Source: Alloscardovia criceti DSM 17774 (GTDB taxonomy: Bacteria; Actinomycetota; Actinomycetes; Actinomycetales; Bifidobacteriaceae). Taken from it: 64,000 nt of DNA. The DNA lies in the NCBI RefSeq assembly GCF_000376885.1, contig NZ_AQXR01000011.1:434001-498000 (forward strand), read 5' to 3'. Below are positions 36,459 to 48,102 of the stretch, piece by piece; positions within the stretch are counted from its first letter, which is position 1, and each line of letters opens with the position of its first letter. Below the pieces are notes generated by a model. The model made no database searches. It worked only from the letters and a program-made list of their open reading frames with translations, and was not told where the DNA came from. A program made the position numbers and the translations under genes.

Positions 36459-37643
36459 TTACCTTTCAAGTCGCGCATTCACGGTGTTCATTAAGTGGTC
36501 TGTAATTGCAGGGATACCGATTTGTTCTATTAATTCATTGAAGAATCCCGCAACAACGAGCTTTTGTGCTTCCTTTTCTGGAATGCCGCGGCTCATGAGA
36601 TAGAAAAGCTCCTCATCATCAAAACGGCCTACGGAGCTGGCATGACCGGCGCCCACGATATTTCCGTTTTCGATTTCGAGGTTTGGTTCAGAATCTGCGA
36701 TGGCTCCTGGCACCAGAATGAGGTTCCTATTGAGCTCGTACGAATCTGTGCCTGGTGCTGTAGGTTCGATTAAGGCATTGCCCACCCAGGTGGAGTGTGC
36801 GCCCTTGCCGGACAAAGCACCCTTGTAGATGACACGTGACTTGCATTCAGGGTGATTGTGCACGACCATGGTGCGATGCTCAATATGCTCACCCGGCTCA
36901 GCAAAGTAAATGCCCAGCATGGTGAGATCTCCCTGCTCGCCACCGAAGTCTTGATCCATGCGAATGCGCACGAGATTGGCGCCTAGGGTGACCACGCTAT
37001 GACGCAAGCTTGCCGCCTTCCCCACGTGAATGCGGTGAGAGCCCACATGCTTAGAATTCTCAGACCATTCGTGGATAAAGGTGGTAGATACCTCAGAAAA
37101 AGCACCCGTGCTAATCTCCACGCCCTCGGCGATGGTGGCTTCACCCTCATGCTCCACGATAATATGGGCATGCACCTGATCTGCCGTGGTGATGACTAAG
37201 TGCAAAGCATCCAAATCCAAGCTGGAGCTGGAGACACGGAGCAAAATAGGAGCCCCCGTATCCACACCCAAGTGCACATGAACAGCCTCGGTTGCACTCT
37301 GCCACTCCACCGCGGATACGCGGTCATTTGGCTTCGATACTGTGCCCGCAGGAGCCTGAGTCTTCGCGATACGCTCCATACTGACACCCTCTGGCACCGG
37401 TGAACCATCGATGGTCGACAGCTCCACCTGGACCTGACCCGCTGGGGTAAAGACCTCTGTAAATTCTTCCAGGCGCTCGATTGGAGTAAAACGCCAATCA
37501 TCCTGCTTCTTGGACAGCGGCGCGAAATCCTCTACATTAAAGGAGCGAGGATTGCGATCCGCGCTGGATGGCATGGCAGCGGGAATAGCATAAGGATTGT
37601 TCGGATCTGCTACTGGAATTGTTATCTCTTTACGCGTTGGCAT
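36459..37643 (-). CDS. sufD: Fe-S assembly protein SufD
   Basis: 394 residues. The SufBD beta-helix core includes YFAEPGEHIEHRTMVVHNHP, and the C-terminus has [22 protein letters not shown], shared with SufB. It is part of the SufBCD complex. The ATG directly follows the sufB stop, with no gap. Confidence 0.96.
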   Translation of the reverse strand: MPTRKEITIPVADPNNPYAIPAAMPSSADRNPRSFNVEDFAPLSKKQDDWRFTPIERLEEFTEVFTPAGQVQVELSTIDGSPVPEGVSMERIAKTQAPAGTVSKPNDRVSAVEWQSATEAVHVHLGVDTGAPILLRVSSSSLDLDALHLVITTADQVHAHIIVEHEGEATIAEGVEISTGAFSEVSTTFIHEWSENSKHVGSHRIHVGKAASLRHSVVTLGANLVRIRMDQDFGGEQGDLTMLGIYFAEPGEHIEHRTMVVHNHPECKSRVIYKGALSGKGAHSTWVGNALIEPTAPGTDSYELNRNLILVPGAIADSEPNLEIENGNIVGAGHASSVGRFDDEELFYLMSRGIPEKEAQKLVVAGFFNELIEQIGIPAITDHLMNTVNARLER

Positions 37644-39119
37644 CTAGCCCACCGATCCTTCCATTTGCAGTTCAACCAAACGGTTGAGTTCCAATGCGTA
37701 CTCCATTGGCAATTCACGCGAAATTGGCTCCACGAAGCCGCGCACAATCATGCCCATGGCTTCCTTTTCTTCAATTCCCCTACTCATCAGATAAAACAGC
37801 TGATCTTCGGAAACCTTGGAAACCGTTGCCTCATGCGCCATAGACACATCATCCTCGCGCACATCCACGTGAGGATAGGTATCCGAACGCGAGAAATCGT
37901 CGACGAGCAAAGCATCGCAGACCACATTCGAGCTCGAACCTTCCGCACCCTTGAGAATTTTGACCAGTCCACGGTATGCGGAGCGTCCACCACCACGGGA
38001 AATAGACTTCGCCACAATGGTCGAGCTCGTATGTGGAGCCAAATGAATCATCTTGGCACCCGTATCCTGATACTGTCCTTTGCCGGCAAAGCCCAAAGAC
38101 ATGGTCTCCGCCTTGGCATAAGGTTCCGCCAAAATACAGGCTGGATACTTCATGGTTGCCTTGGAGCCGATATTTCCATCCACCCATTCCATCGTGCCGC
38201 CTTCGCGCACATACGCGCGCTGGGTCACCAAGTTGTACACGTTGTTAGACCAGTTCTGCACGGTGGTATAACGCACACGCGCATGCTTTTCTACGATGAT
38301 TTCCACAATAGCCGCGTGCAAAGAATCCTCAGAATAAATAGGCGCAGTGCAACCTTCGACGTAGTGTACGTAGGAGCCTTCATCGGCGATAATCAGCGTG
38401 CGCTCAAACTGTCCCATGGCAGGTGTGTTAATGCGGAAATATGCCTGCAACGGAATATCCACATGCACGCCCTTTGGCACGTACACGAAGGATCCACCCG
38501 ACCAAGCAGCCGTATTTAAGGCGCCGAATTTATTATCTTCGGGAGAAACCACCGTGCCGAAGTACTTTTTCACCAGCTCTGGATACTCGCGCACAGCCGT
38601 ATCCGTATCCACAAAAATCACGCCTTGAGCCTTGAGATCATCGCGAATCGAGTTGTAAATCACTTCGGATTCATACTGGGCAGCCACACCGGATACAAGA
38701 CGATTCTTTTCTGCTTCCGGAATGCCCAAACGGTCGTAGGTGTTACGAATATCGTCCGGGAGTTCTTCCCACGTCTTAGCCTGCTTATCGATAGGCTTCA
38801 CATAATACTTAAAATCGTCTGCATCAAACCCGGATAAGTCCACGCCCCAATCCGGCATAGGCTTCTCTACGAATGCCTTGTAGCCGCGCAGACGCATATC
38901 CAGCATCCACTCCGGTTCTCCCTTATCCGCCGAAATTTCGCGCACCACATTTTCGTCGATACCTTTTTTCGCAGCTTTACCTGCTTCATCGGAATCGTGC
39001 CATCCGTAACTGTACTCGCCGAACTGTGAAATCAGTTCATCATCTTGTTGAAGTTTATCTTCGTTTACTCCACCACGAGCATCGATGTATTTATTCATCT
39101 CTACATCTTCGTGAGACAC
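37644..39119 (-). CDS. sufB: Fe-S assembly scaffold SufB
   Basis: 491 residues, usual length. SufB signatures include [33 protein letters not shown] with the conserved Cys, and [20 protein letters not shown]. It is the cluster-building subunit of SufBCD and the first gene of sufB-D-C-S-U-T, the only Fe-S assembly system in the window. GGAGGTGA precedes the start. A long inverted repeat lies 78-120 bp upstream. Confidence 0.97.
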   Translation of the reverse strand: MSHEDVEMNKYIDARGGVNEDKLQQDDELISQFGEYSYGWHDSDEAGKAAKKGIDENVVREISADKGEPEWMLDMRLRGYKAFVEKPMPDWGVDLSGFDADDFKYYVKPIDKQAKTWEELPDDIRNTYDRLGIPEAEKNRLVSGVAAQYESEVIYNSIRDDLKAQGVIFVDTDTAVREYPELVKKYFGTVVSPEDNKFGALNTAAWSGGSFVYVPKGVHVDIPLQAYFRINTPAMGQFERTLIIADEGSYVHYVEGCTAPIYSEDSLHAAIVEIIVEKHARVRYTTVQNWSNNVYNLVTQRAYVREGGTMEWVDGNIGSKATMKYPACILAEPYAKAETMSLGFAGKGQYQDTGAKMIHLAPHTSSTIVAKSISRGGGRSAYRGLVKILKGAEGSSSNVVCDALLVDDFSRSDTYPHVDVREDDVSMAHEATVSKVSEDQLFYLMSRGIEEKEAMGMIVRGFVEPISRELPMEYALELNRLVELQMEGSVG

Positions 39120-39196
39120 GGCTCACCTCCTTAGCTCTTCAGCCCTCAGCCCTTCCATTGTAGAAACTCAGCAGGGCATATGCTAGCTTTTAAACG

Positions 39197-39239
39197 CAAT
39201 GCGTCAAGTATGTGATAAGTCTCACATCTTGACGCATTG
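39197..39239. promoter_or_regulatory. Long inverted repeat upstream of the suf operon
   Basis: Perfect 12-bp arms CAATGCGTCAAG and CTTGACGCATTG extend inward by ATGTGA/TCACAT after one mismatch. No T-run follows on the minus strand, so it is a weak terminator candidate for pyrG. Position before sufB suggests an operator for an Fe-S-responsive repressor, which is not encoded in this window. Confidence 0.5.
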
Positions 39240-39329
39240 GTGTAATTCATGATTGTGCTACATTAATCAGTCTGCTTACGAAATGAAAGTTCTTGAAGGA
39301 ATTCAAGGGACTCTTAAAAACACAGATGA

Positions 39330-41063
<1,734 letters not shown>

Positions 41064-41177
41064 TCAAACATGCTGTGAGAGGAACGCCGTTTCATGAAAA
41101 TTTATCACATATGCAGTCTTGTTGGCATATATCGAGAGATGGATATCCATATGTACGAATATCCACCATCGAACTAG

Positions 41178-42245
41178 TTATATCGTCGCGTAACTACGAT
41201 CCCTCTGTGTCATGACCTTGGATAGCTGAGCATCCAGCTCGTCCACCATCTCCTCGGTAGTATCCCAGCTGGTCACCAGTCGCACAATATAATGCCCGTC
41301 CTGAGGTGGCTCCCACAAGGCGACGCTGGCTACACTGGACACGGCTTCGTACTGTTCCTTGGTCATGTCAAAGAACTGCTGATTCGTTGGACTATCCAAA
41401 TACAGGCTAAATCCATACTTCAGCATAACCTGTCGGATTTTCTGAGCCAAGGCATCCGCTTGAGCGCCAATGCGCACGTACAGATTATCTGTAAACAACG
41501 TGTCGAATTGCACACCTAACACGCGACCTTGTGCCAGCAAAGCACCGTGCTGCTTTATCTGTGTGACAAAATGCGCGGGGGTAGTTTCTGGCTTGGACAC
41601 CACTGCCTCACCGATGAAGGCACCCAACTTCGTGCCGCCGATGTAGAAAATATCCGCCAATTCAGCCAGCTCGGGTAAGCTGAGATGATCCACGTGAGAG
41701 CCCAAAGCATATCCCAAACGTGCTCCATCGATGAATAAACGCATGTGATGAGCATCGCAAAGGGCACGGATTTGCTGCAATTCTTCGCGTGTATACAGCG
41801 TGCCATATTCGGATGGATAGCTCAGATACACAGCCCCAGGGAAAACCATATGATCGTGATTGGGATCTGCATAGAAATTCTCGACAAAATCAGAAATATC
41901 CTGAGGATTCATCAGACCCTCATGCTGGACAATGGTGAGTACCTTATGACCGGTAAATTCGATAGCACCCGCTTCATGCACACTAATATGCCCTGTTTCT
42001 GCGGCAATAACGCCTTCCCAAGGCTGAAGAATAGTATCGAGTACCACCTGATTTGTTTGGGTGCCGCCAACGAGAAAATGCACATCAGCATCGGGGCGTC
42101 CGATAGCCTCGCGAATTTTTGCTCGAGCCGATGCGGTATATGTGTCCTCCCCATAACCATCCAGAGGCAAGCCATTGGTACGCACTAAAGCATCGAGTAC
42201 ATCTGGGTGAGCGCCTGCATGATAATCGTTGTGTAAGGTCAGCAT
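41178..42245 (-). CDS. Low-specificity L-threonine aldolase family protein
   Basis: 355 residues, a fold type I PLP enzyme of the beta-eliminating lyase group. The PLP lysine is in FYIGGTKLGAFIGEA near residue 210, with FIDGARLGYALGS (Asp binding PLP) before it. It probably cleaves threonine to glycine and acetaldehyde. It starts 6 bp after the aroQ stop, so the two are probably co-transcribed although the functions are unrelated. Confidence 0.9.
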   Translation of the reverse strand: MLTLHNDYHAGAHPDVLDALVRTNGLPLDGYGEDTYTASARAKIREAIGRPDADVHFLVGGTQTNQVVLDTILQPWEGVIAAETGHISVHEAGAIEFTGHKVLTIVQHEGLMNPQDISDFVENFYADPNHDHMVFPGAVYLSYPSEYGTLYTREELQQIRALCDAHHMRLFIDGARLGYALGSHVDHLSLPELAELADIFYIGGTKLGAFIGEAVVSKPETTPAHFVTQIKQHGALLAQGRVLGVQFDTLFTDNLYVRIGAQADALAQKIRQVMLKYGFSLYLDSPTNQQFFDMTKEQYEAVSSVASVALWEPPQDGHYIVRLVTSWDTTEEMVDELDAQLSKVMTQRDRSYATI

Positions 42246-42251
42246 GAGTTT

Positions 42252-42716
42252 TTAATCCTCCAAAGCATTCAGGACTGCTTCTAGGGCCAGTCGGTAGCCA
42301 TAGAAACCAAATCCTGCAATTGTACCCGTTGCTATAGGCGAAATAACCGAATTCTTACGGAATGTCTCACGCGAGGCGGGATTAGAAATATGCACTTCGA
42401 TGAGAGGAATATTCACATCGGTGACCTGAGCCGCTGCATCGGCTAAACCATAGGAGTAGTGGGTAAAGGCAGCTGGGTTGAGCACAATCGGTGTTTTTTC
42501 ATCCACGGCCTGATGCATCCAATGGATGACTTCGGCTTCGTCATCGCTTTGTCGCACTTCTACGGTAATGCCCAGTTCTGCACCCCATGCATCACAAGCC
42601 TGAGCTAGATCCGTCAGCGTTGCATGTCCATAAATCTCCGGCTCACGCACACCTAAACGCCCTAAATTTGGACCATTGACCACAACAATTTTGGAAACTT
42701 CTGAACGACGTACCAT
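42252..42716 (-). CDS. aroQ: 3-dehydroquinate dehydratase, type II
   Basis: 154 residues. VVVNGPNLGRLGVREPEIYG, the tyrosine in HYSYGLADA and IEVHISNPASRE are family hallmarks. It carries out step three of the shikimate pathway. It lies 61 bp downstream of aroKB on the same strand. Confidence 0.95.
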   Translation of the reverse strand: MVRRSEVSKIVVVNGPNLGRLGVREPEIYGHATLTDLAQACDAWGAELGITVEVRQSDDEAEVIHWMHQAVDEKTPIVLNPAAFTHYSYGLADAAAQVTDVNIPLIEVHISNPASRETFRKNSVISPIATGTIAGFGFYGYRLALEAVLNALED

Positions 42717-42777
42717 GTGTCTACCCTACTTTTACAACTCTTATTATTCGTACTTCATCTGCTGACGAGTTTTGTAT

Positions 42778-44433
42778 TTATTTGTGCGAAGCGGAAATCC
42801 TATGCAAGGCCTCAAGCACGGCATCTTCGTTTGGATCTTCCAAGCGTCTGGCATGACCAATGTCGTCCACCACTACAAAACGCAGCATCTTTCCACGTGC
42901 CTTTTTGTCTCGGTGCATAATGCCGAGCACAGCCTCATCATCAGGGCTATCCCAAGTAGTAGGCAAACCAACGGATTCGAGGATAGTACGGGTATAATCT
43001 ACGAATTCCTTGTCTACAATGCCGTGAATGTACGCCAGCTCCGCCGCAAACACCATGCCCACGGATACGGCTTCACCGTGACGCCACGTAAAGTGCTCCA
43101 TTTTTTCAATGGCATGCCCCAAGGTATGACCATAATTGAGGAATTCACGTAAGCCCTTTTCCTTCAGATCCGTGCTCACGTGCCTTTCCTTCACCCGCAC
43201 ACTACGCTCGATGAGCTCCACGATGACATCCATATCCTGCTCTTCGATATGTGCAGGATCCAGATTTTTCAGCATGTCAGCATGCGCTTCCACAATATCC
43301 AAAATCACCGGATCGCTGATAAATCCGGCCTTGATAACCTCACCCAAGCCTTCGATGAAGATACGCTGATCCAGCGTCCGCAAGGTATCCACATCGGCAA
43401 GCACGGCAATCGGCGTGTAGAAACTACCTACAAGATTTTTGCCCGCATCCGTATTAATGCCTGTTTTTCCACCCGTGGAAGCATCCACCATGGCCAGCAG
43501 GGAGGTCGGGCAATTGACATAACGGATACCGCGCAACCATGTGGCGGCAATGAAGCCCGCTACATCTGTGGCCGCTCCCCCACCTAAGCCCACAATTGCG
43601 TCGGACCGCGTAAAGCCAATCTCACCCAAAGTATCCCAGGCATGAGCAATAACCGACAACTTTTTGCCGTTTTCTGCATCGGGAATGACAATTTCTGTCA
43701 CTTCGTAGCCCGCACGGCGCAAAATAGCGCGCGCTTTATCCGAATGACGTTGCACACTCGAGGTATGAATGAGCGCCACACGTGCCGTCTCTTCGCCCAA
43801 AATTTCCGGCAAATGACGCATAGTGGAGGTACCAATGCGCACATCGTACTCTGGTTGTGCGCCAGACACATGGATGACGTGCTCATGTAATAAATCAATC
43901 ACCGTATTCGCCGCCTGTCGAGGTGTTTTTCCATGTGTAGACATGATATATGTAGCCAATTCTTCGTATGTGGCATGACGCTTGTCATACAAATCCATCC
44001 ACACCTTATGCGGATGGTGCGCCAATAATGGCCGCCTACCCGAACGCGTTGCCTGCTCGATGGCTTCTTCCGGCTCTGCATTCAGATACACGATAGTGCC
44101 ACCATGCTGCGCATAGCGCCGCAAATTTGCCTGTGTTTTCTTATTCATCGGCGCTCCACCGCCGAGGGAGAGCACACCTTCAAAGGTGATTTCCTCACCT
44201 TCCTGTAGACCTTTGAGCCCAATGAAATGTGCAATGGTCTTGCTTTCGATGGCTCGGAATGTCTTTTCCCCACGTTTGGAGAAAATTTTGGCGATGCTCA
44301 TGCGCTGACGATGCTCTATTTCATCATCCGAATCGTAGAAAGGTACTCGCAATAAACTGGCGATTTCTTTCCCAATGCGGGTTTTGCCCGATCCTGGCAT
44401 GCCGATAAAAACGACCTGAGGGACGCGTACCAT
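42778..44433 (-). CDS. aroKB: Bifunctional shikimate kinase / 3-dehydroquinate synthase
   Basis: 551 residues, a fusion. Residues 1-175 are shikimate kinase (GMPGSGKTRIGKEIASLL, SLGGGAP). From about 195 it is 3-dehydroquinate synthase (VGLGGGAATDVAGFIAATWL, DASTGGKTGINTDAGKNLVG, FLNYGHTLGHAIE). It catalyses steps two and five of the shikimate pathway in one chain. This fusion is known from Bifidobacterium-type genomes and supports the taxonomic reading. Confidence 0.96.
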   Translation of the reverse strand: MVRVPQVVFIGMPGSGKTRIGKEIASLLRVPFYDSDDEIEHRQRMSIAKIFSKRGEKTFRAIESKTIAHFIGLKGLQEGEEITFEGVLSLGGGAPMNKKTQANLRRYAQHGGTIVYLNAEPEEAIEQATRSGRRPLLAHHPHKVWMDLYDKRHATYEELATYIMSTHGKTPRQAANTVIDLLHEHVIHVSGAQPEYDVRIGTSTMRHLPEILGEETARVALIHTSSVQRHSDKARAILRRAGYEVTEIVIPDAENGKKLSVIAHAWDTLGEIGFTRSDAIVGLGGGAATDVAGFIAATWLRGIRYVNCPTSLLAMVDASTGGKTGINTDAGKNLVGSFYTPIAVLADVDTLRTLDQRIFIEGLGEVIKAGFISDPVILDIVEAHADMLKNLDPAHIEEQDMDVIVELIERSVRVKERHVSTDLKEKGLREFLNYGHTLGHAIEKMEHFTWRHGEAVSVGMVFAAELAYIHGIVDKEFVDYTRTILESVGLPTTWDSPDDEAVLGIMHRDKKARGKMLRFVVVDDIGHARRLEDPNEDAVLEALHRISASHK

Positions 44434-44577
44434 AGGATTCCTTCATATATTCAAGCGTGCGTAAACGGAAACGTTATGCCGAAATGTCACAGATATAACT
44501 GTCATGGATGTAGCACATCGTGGTTGCCTGTATGTCTTCAAAGACCCGAGTGAGGATCCTCGAAGATATACTCAAAA

Positions 44578-45768
44578 CTACTGCAAATACTCTGGCCAGC
44601 TTGCGAGGTAGCTCTCAATATTTCGGCGGGTCTCATCCACACTGTCTCCGCCGAACTTTTCGATAATAAACTGGGCAAGTGTCAAGCGCACCATAGCTTC
44701 CGCCACAACCGATGCAGCGGGCACAGCCGTCGCATCAGAGCGCTGATGGATAGCCGTCGCCTCTTCACCCGTCAACACATTGACCGTGCGCAGGGCACGT
44801 GGCAAAGAAGAAATAGGCTTCATTGCGGCACGAATGCGGATAGGCTCACCATTAGACATGGAACCTTCGATACCACCGGCGCGATTCGTAAGGCGGTGAA
44901 TATGACCATCCTCGCGCACAATCTCGTCATGCGCCTCAGACCCCAATCGATCGGCTTCCTTAAAACCATCCCCAATTTCTACGCCCTTGATGGCTTGAAT
45001 GCTCATCACCGCTGCTGCCAAAGCGGCATCCAAACGGCGATCTGATTCCACGTAAGTACCAATTCCGGCTGGCACGTTGTAGGCGATGACTTCCACCACG
45101 CCACCCAAGGTATTGCCAGCTTTCTTGACTTCATCGATACGCGCCTTCATGCGCTCCACGGCTTCAGCATCCAAGCTTCTCGTAGCAGAAGCATCCAGAG
45201 CTGGCACATCTTCGGGACGTGGCAATGGATTATCTGGGGAGACATATTCTCCACCAATAGAAATCACATGAGAGACGGTTTCTATGCCGGCGACTTGGCG
45301 CAAGAAGTTTGCAGCCACCTGTCCCAACGCCACACGAGAAGCTGTTTCACGTGCCGAAGAGCGCTCCAACACAGGGCGCGCATCCGTAAAACCATACTTG
45401 CGCATGCCGGTAAGATCCGCATGCCCTGGGCGTGGACTGCTCAGCGGCGCATTACGCCCTGTTTCGCCCAGCTCTACATCCTGTGGCAAGGGATCAGCAC
45501 TCATCACCTGAGTCCACTTTGGCCACTCCGTATTGCCAATTTCGATGGCAATGGGCGAGCCCAAAGTCTGACCGTGACGAACTCCGGTGAGCATTCTGAC
45601 TTGATCTTGCTCAAACTTCATGCGCGCACCACGACCATAACCTAAGCGTCGGCGAGCTAAAGCTGTTTTAATTTCTTCGCTTGTAATCTGTACTCCGCTT
45701 GGAATCCCTTCAATCATGGCGACAAGTGCTTCGCCATGGGATTCACCCGCTGTTTGCCAACGCAACAT
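44578..45768 (-). CDS. aroC: Chorismate synthase
   Basis: 396 residues. [20 protein letters not shown] at the N-terminus, [14 protein letters not shown] and [17 protein letters not shown] are diagnostic. It makes chorismate from EPSP using reduced FMN. The ATG at 45766-45768 follows GGGAGC and gives the family start. It leads the aroC-aroKB-aroQ cluster. Confidence 0.97.
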   Translation of the reverse strand: MLRWQTAGESHGEALVAMIEGIPSGVQITSEEIKTALARRRLGYGRGARMKFEQDQVRMLTGVRHGQTLGSPIAIEIGNTEWPKWTQVMSADPLPQDVELGETGRNAPLSSPRPGHADLTGMRKYGFTDARPVLERSSARETASRVALGQVAANFLRQVAGIETVSHVISIGGEYVSPDNPLPRPEDVPALDASATRSLDAEAVERMKARIDEVKKAGNTLGGVVEVIAYNVPAGIGTYVESDRRLDAALAAAVMSIQAIKGVEIGDGFKEADRLGSEAHDEIVREDGHIHRLTNRAGGIEGSMSNGEPIRIRAAMKPISSLPRALRTVNVLTGEEATAIHQRSDATAVPAASVVAEAMVRLTLAQFIIEKFGGDSVDETRRNIESYLASWPEYLQ

Positions 45769-45886
45769 GATAATGCTCCCTGTGCTGAAAACTCTGCTAA
45801 AAACCCGGTATTGAGCCTTATACACCTAAATGTGCATAACTCGCCTTGGTTTGAGCCTATTCTCGTATTATGTTACATCTTACGAA

Positions 45887-46357
45887 ATGGGCTACCTTTT
45901 ATACACCATTTCTGTGCTTCCTTGTCTACTTGGTGGACTCGTCTTGAGCATTCGAGATCTTGTCCATCGACGCGTATCGCGCCTGCATGTGACTATCATC
46001 GCGTGTGGCCAATTCGTGTGGTTTCTCGTTTATGCGTTGCTACGGCTCATAGATTTTTCCATTATGCCGGCTGCATGCGCATACGCACTCGTAAGTATCT
46101 GCTGGCAGCTGCTGCTTTTTCGACTATCGCGAGGAGCGTTGGGATTTGGAGACGTCACCTCCGCCGGCGTGCTGTGTCTGCTTTTTGCACCCTTTGGACT
46201 GCACAATGTCTGGATGCTTACGCTGTGGTGGCTACTGTCCGGTGTTCTGGCAGGCATCGGACTGGTCTTGTGTGTGGGCATGAAAAAAGAGCAAAACATT
46301 GCGTATGTGCCGGCGATGTATATCGCAGCAGTTATCACAGTGTTTGCTCTTTTGTGA
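45887..46357 (+). CDS. Orphan A24-family prepilin peptidase (TadV-like)
   Basis: About 156 residues with several membrane helices. The catalytic aspartates lie in SIRDLVHRRVSRLHV and in ALGFGDVTSAG (GxGD motif). Such enzymes cut the leader peptide of type IV pilins. No pilin or Tad genes are in the window. The start is uncertain: the ATG at 45887 or one 57 bp earlier, neither with a good ribosome-binding site. It is divergent from aroC and convergent with mltG. Confidence 0.75.
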   Translation: MGYLLYTISVLPCLLGGLVLSIRDLVHRRVSRLHVTIIACGQFVWFLVYALLRLIDFSIMPAACAYALVSICWQLLLFRLSRGALGFGDVTSAGVLCLLFAPFGLHNVWMLTLWWLLSGVLAGIGLVLCVGMKKEQNIAYVPAMYIAAVITVFALL

Positions 46358-46385
46358 TTCGGTTTCTTACTAGCTCCGCAAGAGA

Positions 46386-47615
46386 CTAGTTTTCTGCCTC
46401 CCATTGCTGATATTCTTCCGCATATTGCTGGAATTCGCTCTCACTAGCTGTGAACTTGGTTTCACCTGTATCGAGGTTTACCGTGACAAAGTAGAGCCAA
46501 TCACCCTCCTCCGGATGCAAAACTGCAGAAATTGCATTATCACCCGGGTTATTAATCGGCGTTGGCGGCAGGCCCGTGTAGATACGGTCATTGTACGGGT
46601 TGGAAGAATCTGAGAGCTGAGACACAGTCAGGTCGCGCGCCTTCACACCCAAACCGTAGGCGATAACGCTATCCATACCCAAAACCATATTGGCATTTAG
46701 ACGATTTTCGATAACGCGAGCCACCTTACCGTAGTACTGCGCTTGGTTGACTTCTGCCTCTACAATGGATGACTTGATAAGCACCGTTTGGTATTGATCC
46801 TCTGACACACCAAGCTCTTGCAGTTTGGCTATGCGCTTATCCACCATGGCCTTGATGATGTCGGTAGCCGTCTTTTCGCCCTTAATATTGTAGGTGCCTG
46901 GCTCAAACCATCCTTCGTATTTGCCACCTGCAACTTCAGGCAAAATATCCGAGCCGCCGGCATTAATAATGGCTTCAAATTCAGACTTATCAATATCGCT
47001 CAAGGACGCTGCAGATGCAATCACGTCCGCAACCGTCTCACCAGACTTCACAATTAAGGAGCCCGTGATTTTGGTTGGATCGGTGATAATCGTCACCACA
47101 TCTGCCGCAGCCATTTGCTTCTTCAGTTCAAAAGAACCCGCCTGGAGCTTGTTGGCAGCATCTGCTACTTGTACAGCCTTGATAAACGCAGCTTCTGTGC
47201 GCACAACATCGGCATCATAGAGCTTTTTCGCAATATCAGCCGTGCCCTCACCATCTTCAATGGTGATAATCACGCTACCAGAGCCTGGACCTGGGTAGTC
47301 CAAATTGCTTGTCGTTTTCGAAGTGCTGGCTACGGTGGCGTTGCGCAAGGCTCGTACGCCGGTATATCCACCCACCGCTACAGCAGCTAAAACCGCAAGA
47401 ACGGCAATCCATACCACGATTTTGCGTATACGTTTACGTTTCTGCCGACGACGCTCAGCGCGCACCTCTCTGCGCCTTTTGGGAGGCAAAGGAGGCGCCG
47501 CAGCGTCCTTATGGATCTTCATATCTGCAGTCAACTGATCTTCGCTAGACTGAGAATTTTGGGCATGGTCAACATCGTTGTCGAACATGTCAAATAAGTC
47601 ATTATTTTCAGTCAT
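46386..47615 (-). CDS. mltG: Endolytic murein transglycosylase MltG
   Basis: 409 residues. A charged cytoplasmic N-terminus of about 80 residues is followed by a basic stretch (KRRREVRAERRRQKRKRIRK), one membrane helix (VVWIAVLAVLAAVAVGGY) and the YceG domain. The likely catalytic Glu is in SSIVEAEVNQAQYYGKV. It cuts nascent glycan strands at the outer membrane face of the cell. It overlaps ruvX by 8 bp, and the order alaS-ruvX-mltG-(aro genes) is conserved in Actinobacteria. Confidence 0.94.
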   Translation of the reverse strand: MTENNDLFDMFDNDVDHAQNSQSSEDQLTADMKIHKDAAAPPLPPKRRREVRAERRRQKRKRIRKIVVWIAVLAVLAAVAVGGYTGVRALRNATVASTSKTTSNLDYPGPGSGSVIITIEDGEGTADIAKKLYDADVVRTEAAFIKAVQVADAANKLQAGSFELKKQMAAADVVTIITDPTKITGSLIVKSGETVADVIASAASLSDIDKSEFEAIINAGGSDILPEVAGGKYEGWFEPGTYNIKGEKTATDIIKAMVDKRIAKLQELGVSEDQYQTVLIKSSIVEAEVNQAQYYGKVARVIENRLNANMVLGMDSVIAYGLGVKARDLTVSQLSDSSNPYNDRIYTGLPPTPINNPGDNAISAVLHPEEGDWLYFVTVNLDTGETKFTASESEFQQYAEEYQQWEAEN

Positions 47616-48075
47616 TACTCATCTTTCTGGCCAATTTCTTCTGGTCATCTAATGCCGATTGTAGCAGTATGACTGCCGCCTGACTATCAACGACGCTACG
47701 ATGCTTGCGCATGGATAAGCCGGCATTCAAAAGTTGGTCATGAGCCTCCACGGAGCTGAGACGTTCATCTCTTAACGTTACTTCAACATCGTTTACCGCA
47801 TAGCTGTGCAGTTTTTTTGTTAAGGCAGCCGCCCAACGCTTTGCTTTTTTGGCACTTTTGCCCTCAGTGCCGTCTAATTGCAAAGGATAACCAACGATAA
47901 CACGTGCTACATCCTGCTCTTCGATTAGCGCTACTACATCGTCCAGAGCATAGAAGTAATCACCTTGTACACGGATATAGTCTTCAGGATGTGCAAGCAG
48001 GAGATCTGGGTCGCTCAGCGCGATACCCACGCGCGCGTTCCCCAGATCTACTGCCATCCATATGCGATTGAGCAC
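47608..48075 (-). CDS. ruvX: Holliday junction resolvase-like YqgF
   Basis: 155 residues, RNase H-like fold. MAVDLGNARVGIALSDPD, VGYPLQLDGTEG and LRDERLSSVEA carry the acidic residues. The family works in 16S rRNA maturation and has been proposed as a Holliday junction resolvase. The start is GTG at 48073-48075 with GAGGAA upstream. Confidence 0.94.
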   Translation of the reverse strand: MLNRIWMAVDLGNARVGIALSDPDLLLAHPEDYIRVQGDYFYALDDVVALIEEQDVARVIVGYPLQLDGTEGKSAKKAKRWAAALTKKLHSYAVNDVEVTLRDERLSSVEAHDQLLNAGLSMRKHRSVVDSQAAVILLQSALDDQKKLARKMSND

Positions 48076-48102
48076 AATATTCCTCGTATTATTTACCGAG
48101 TG

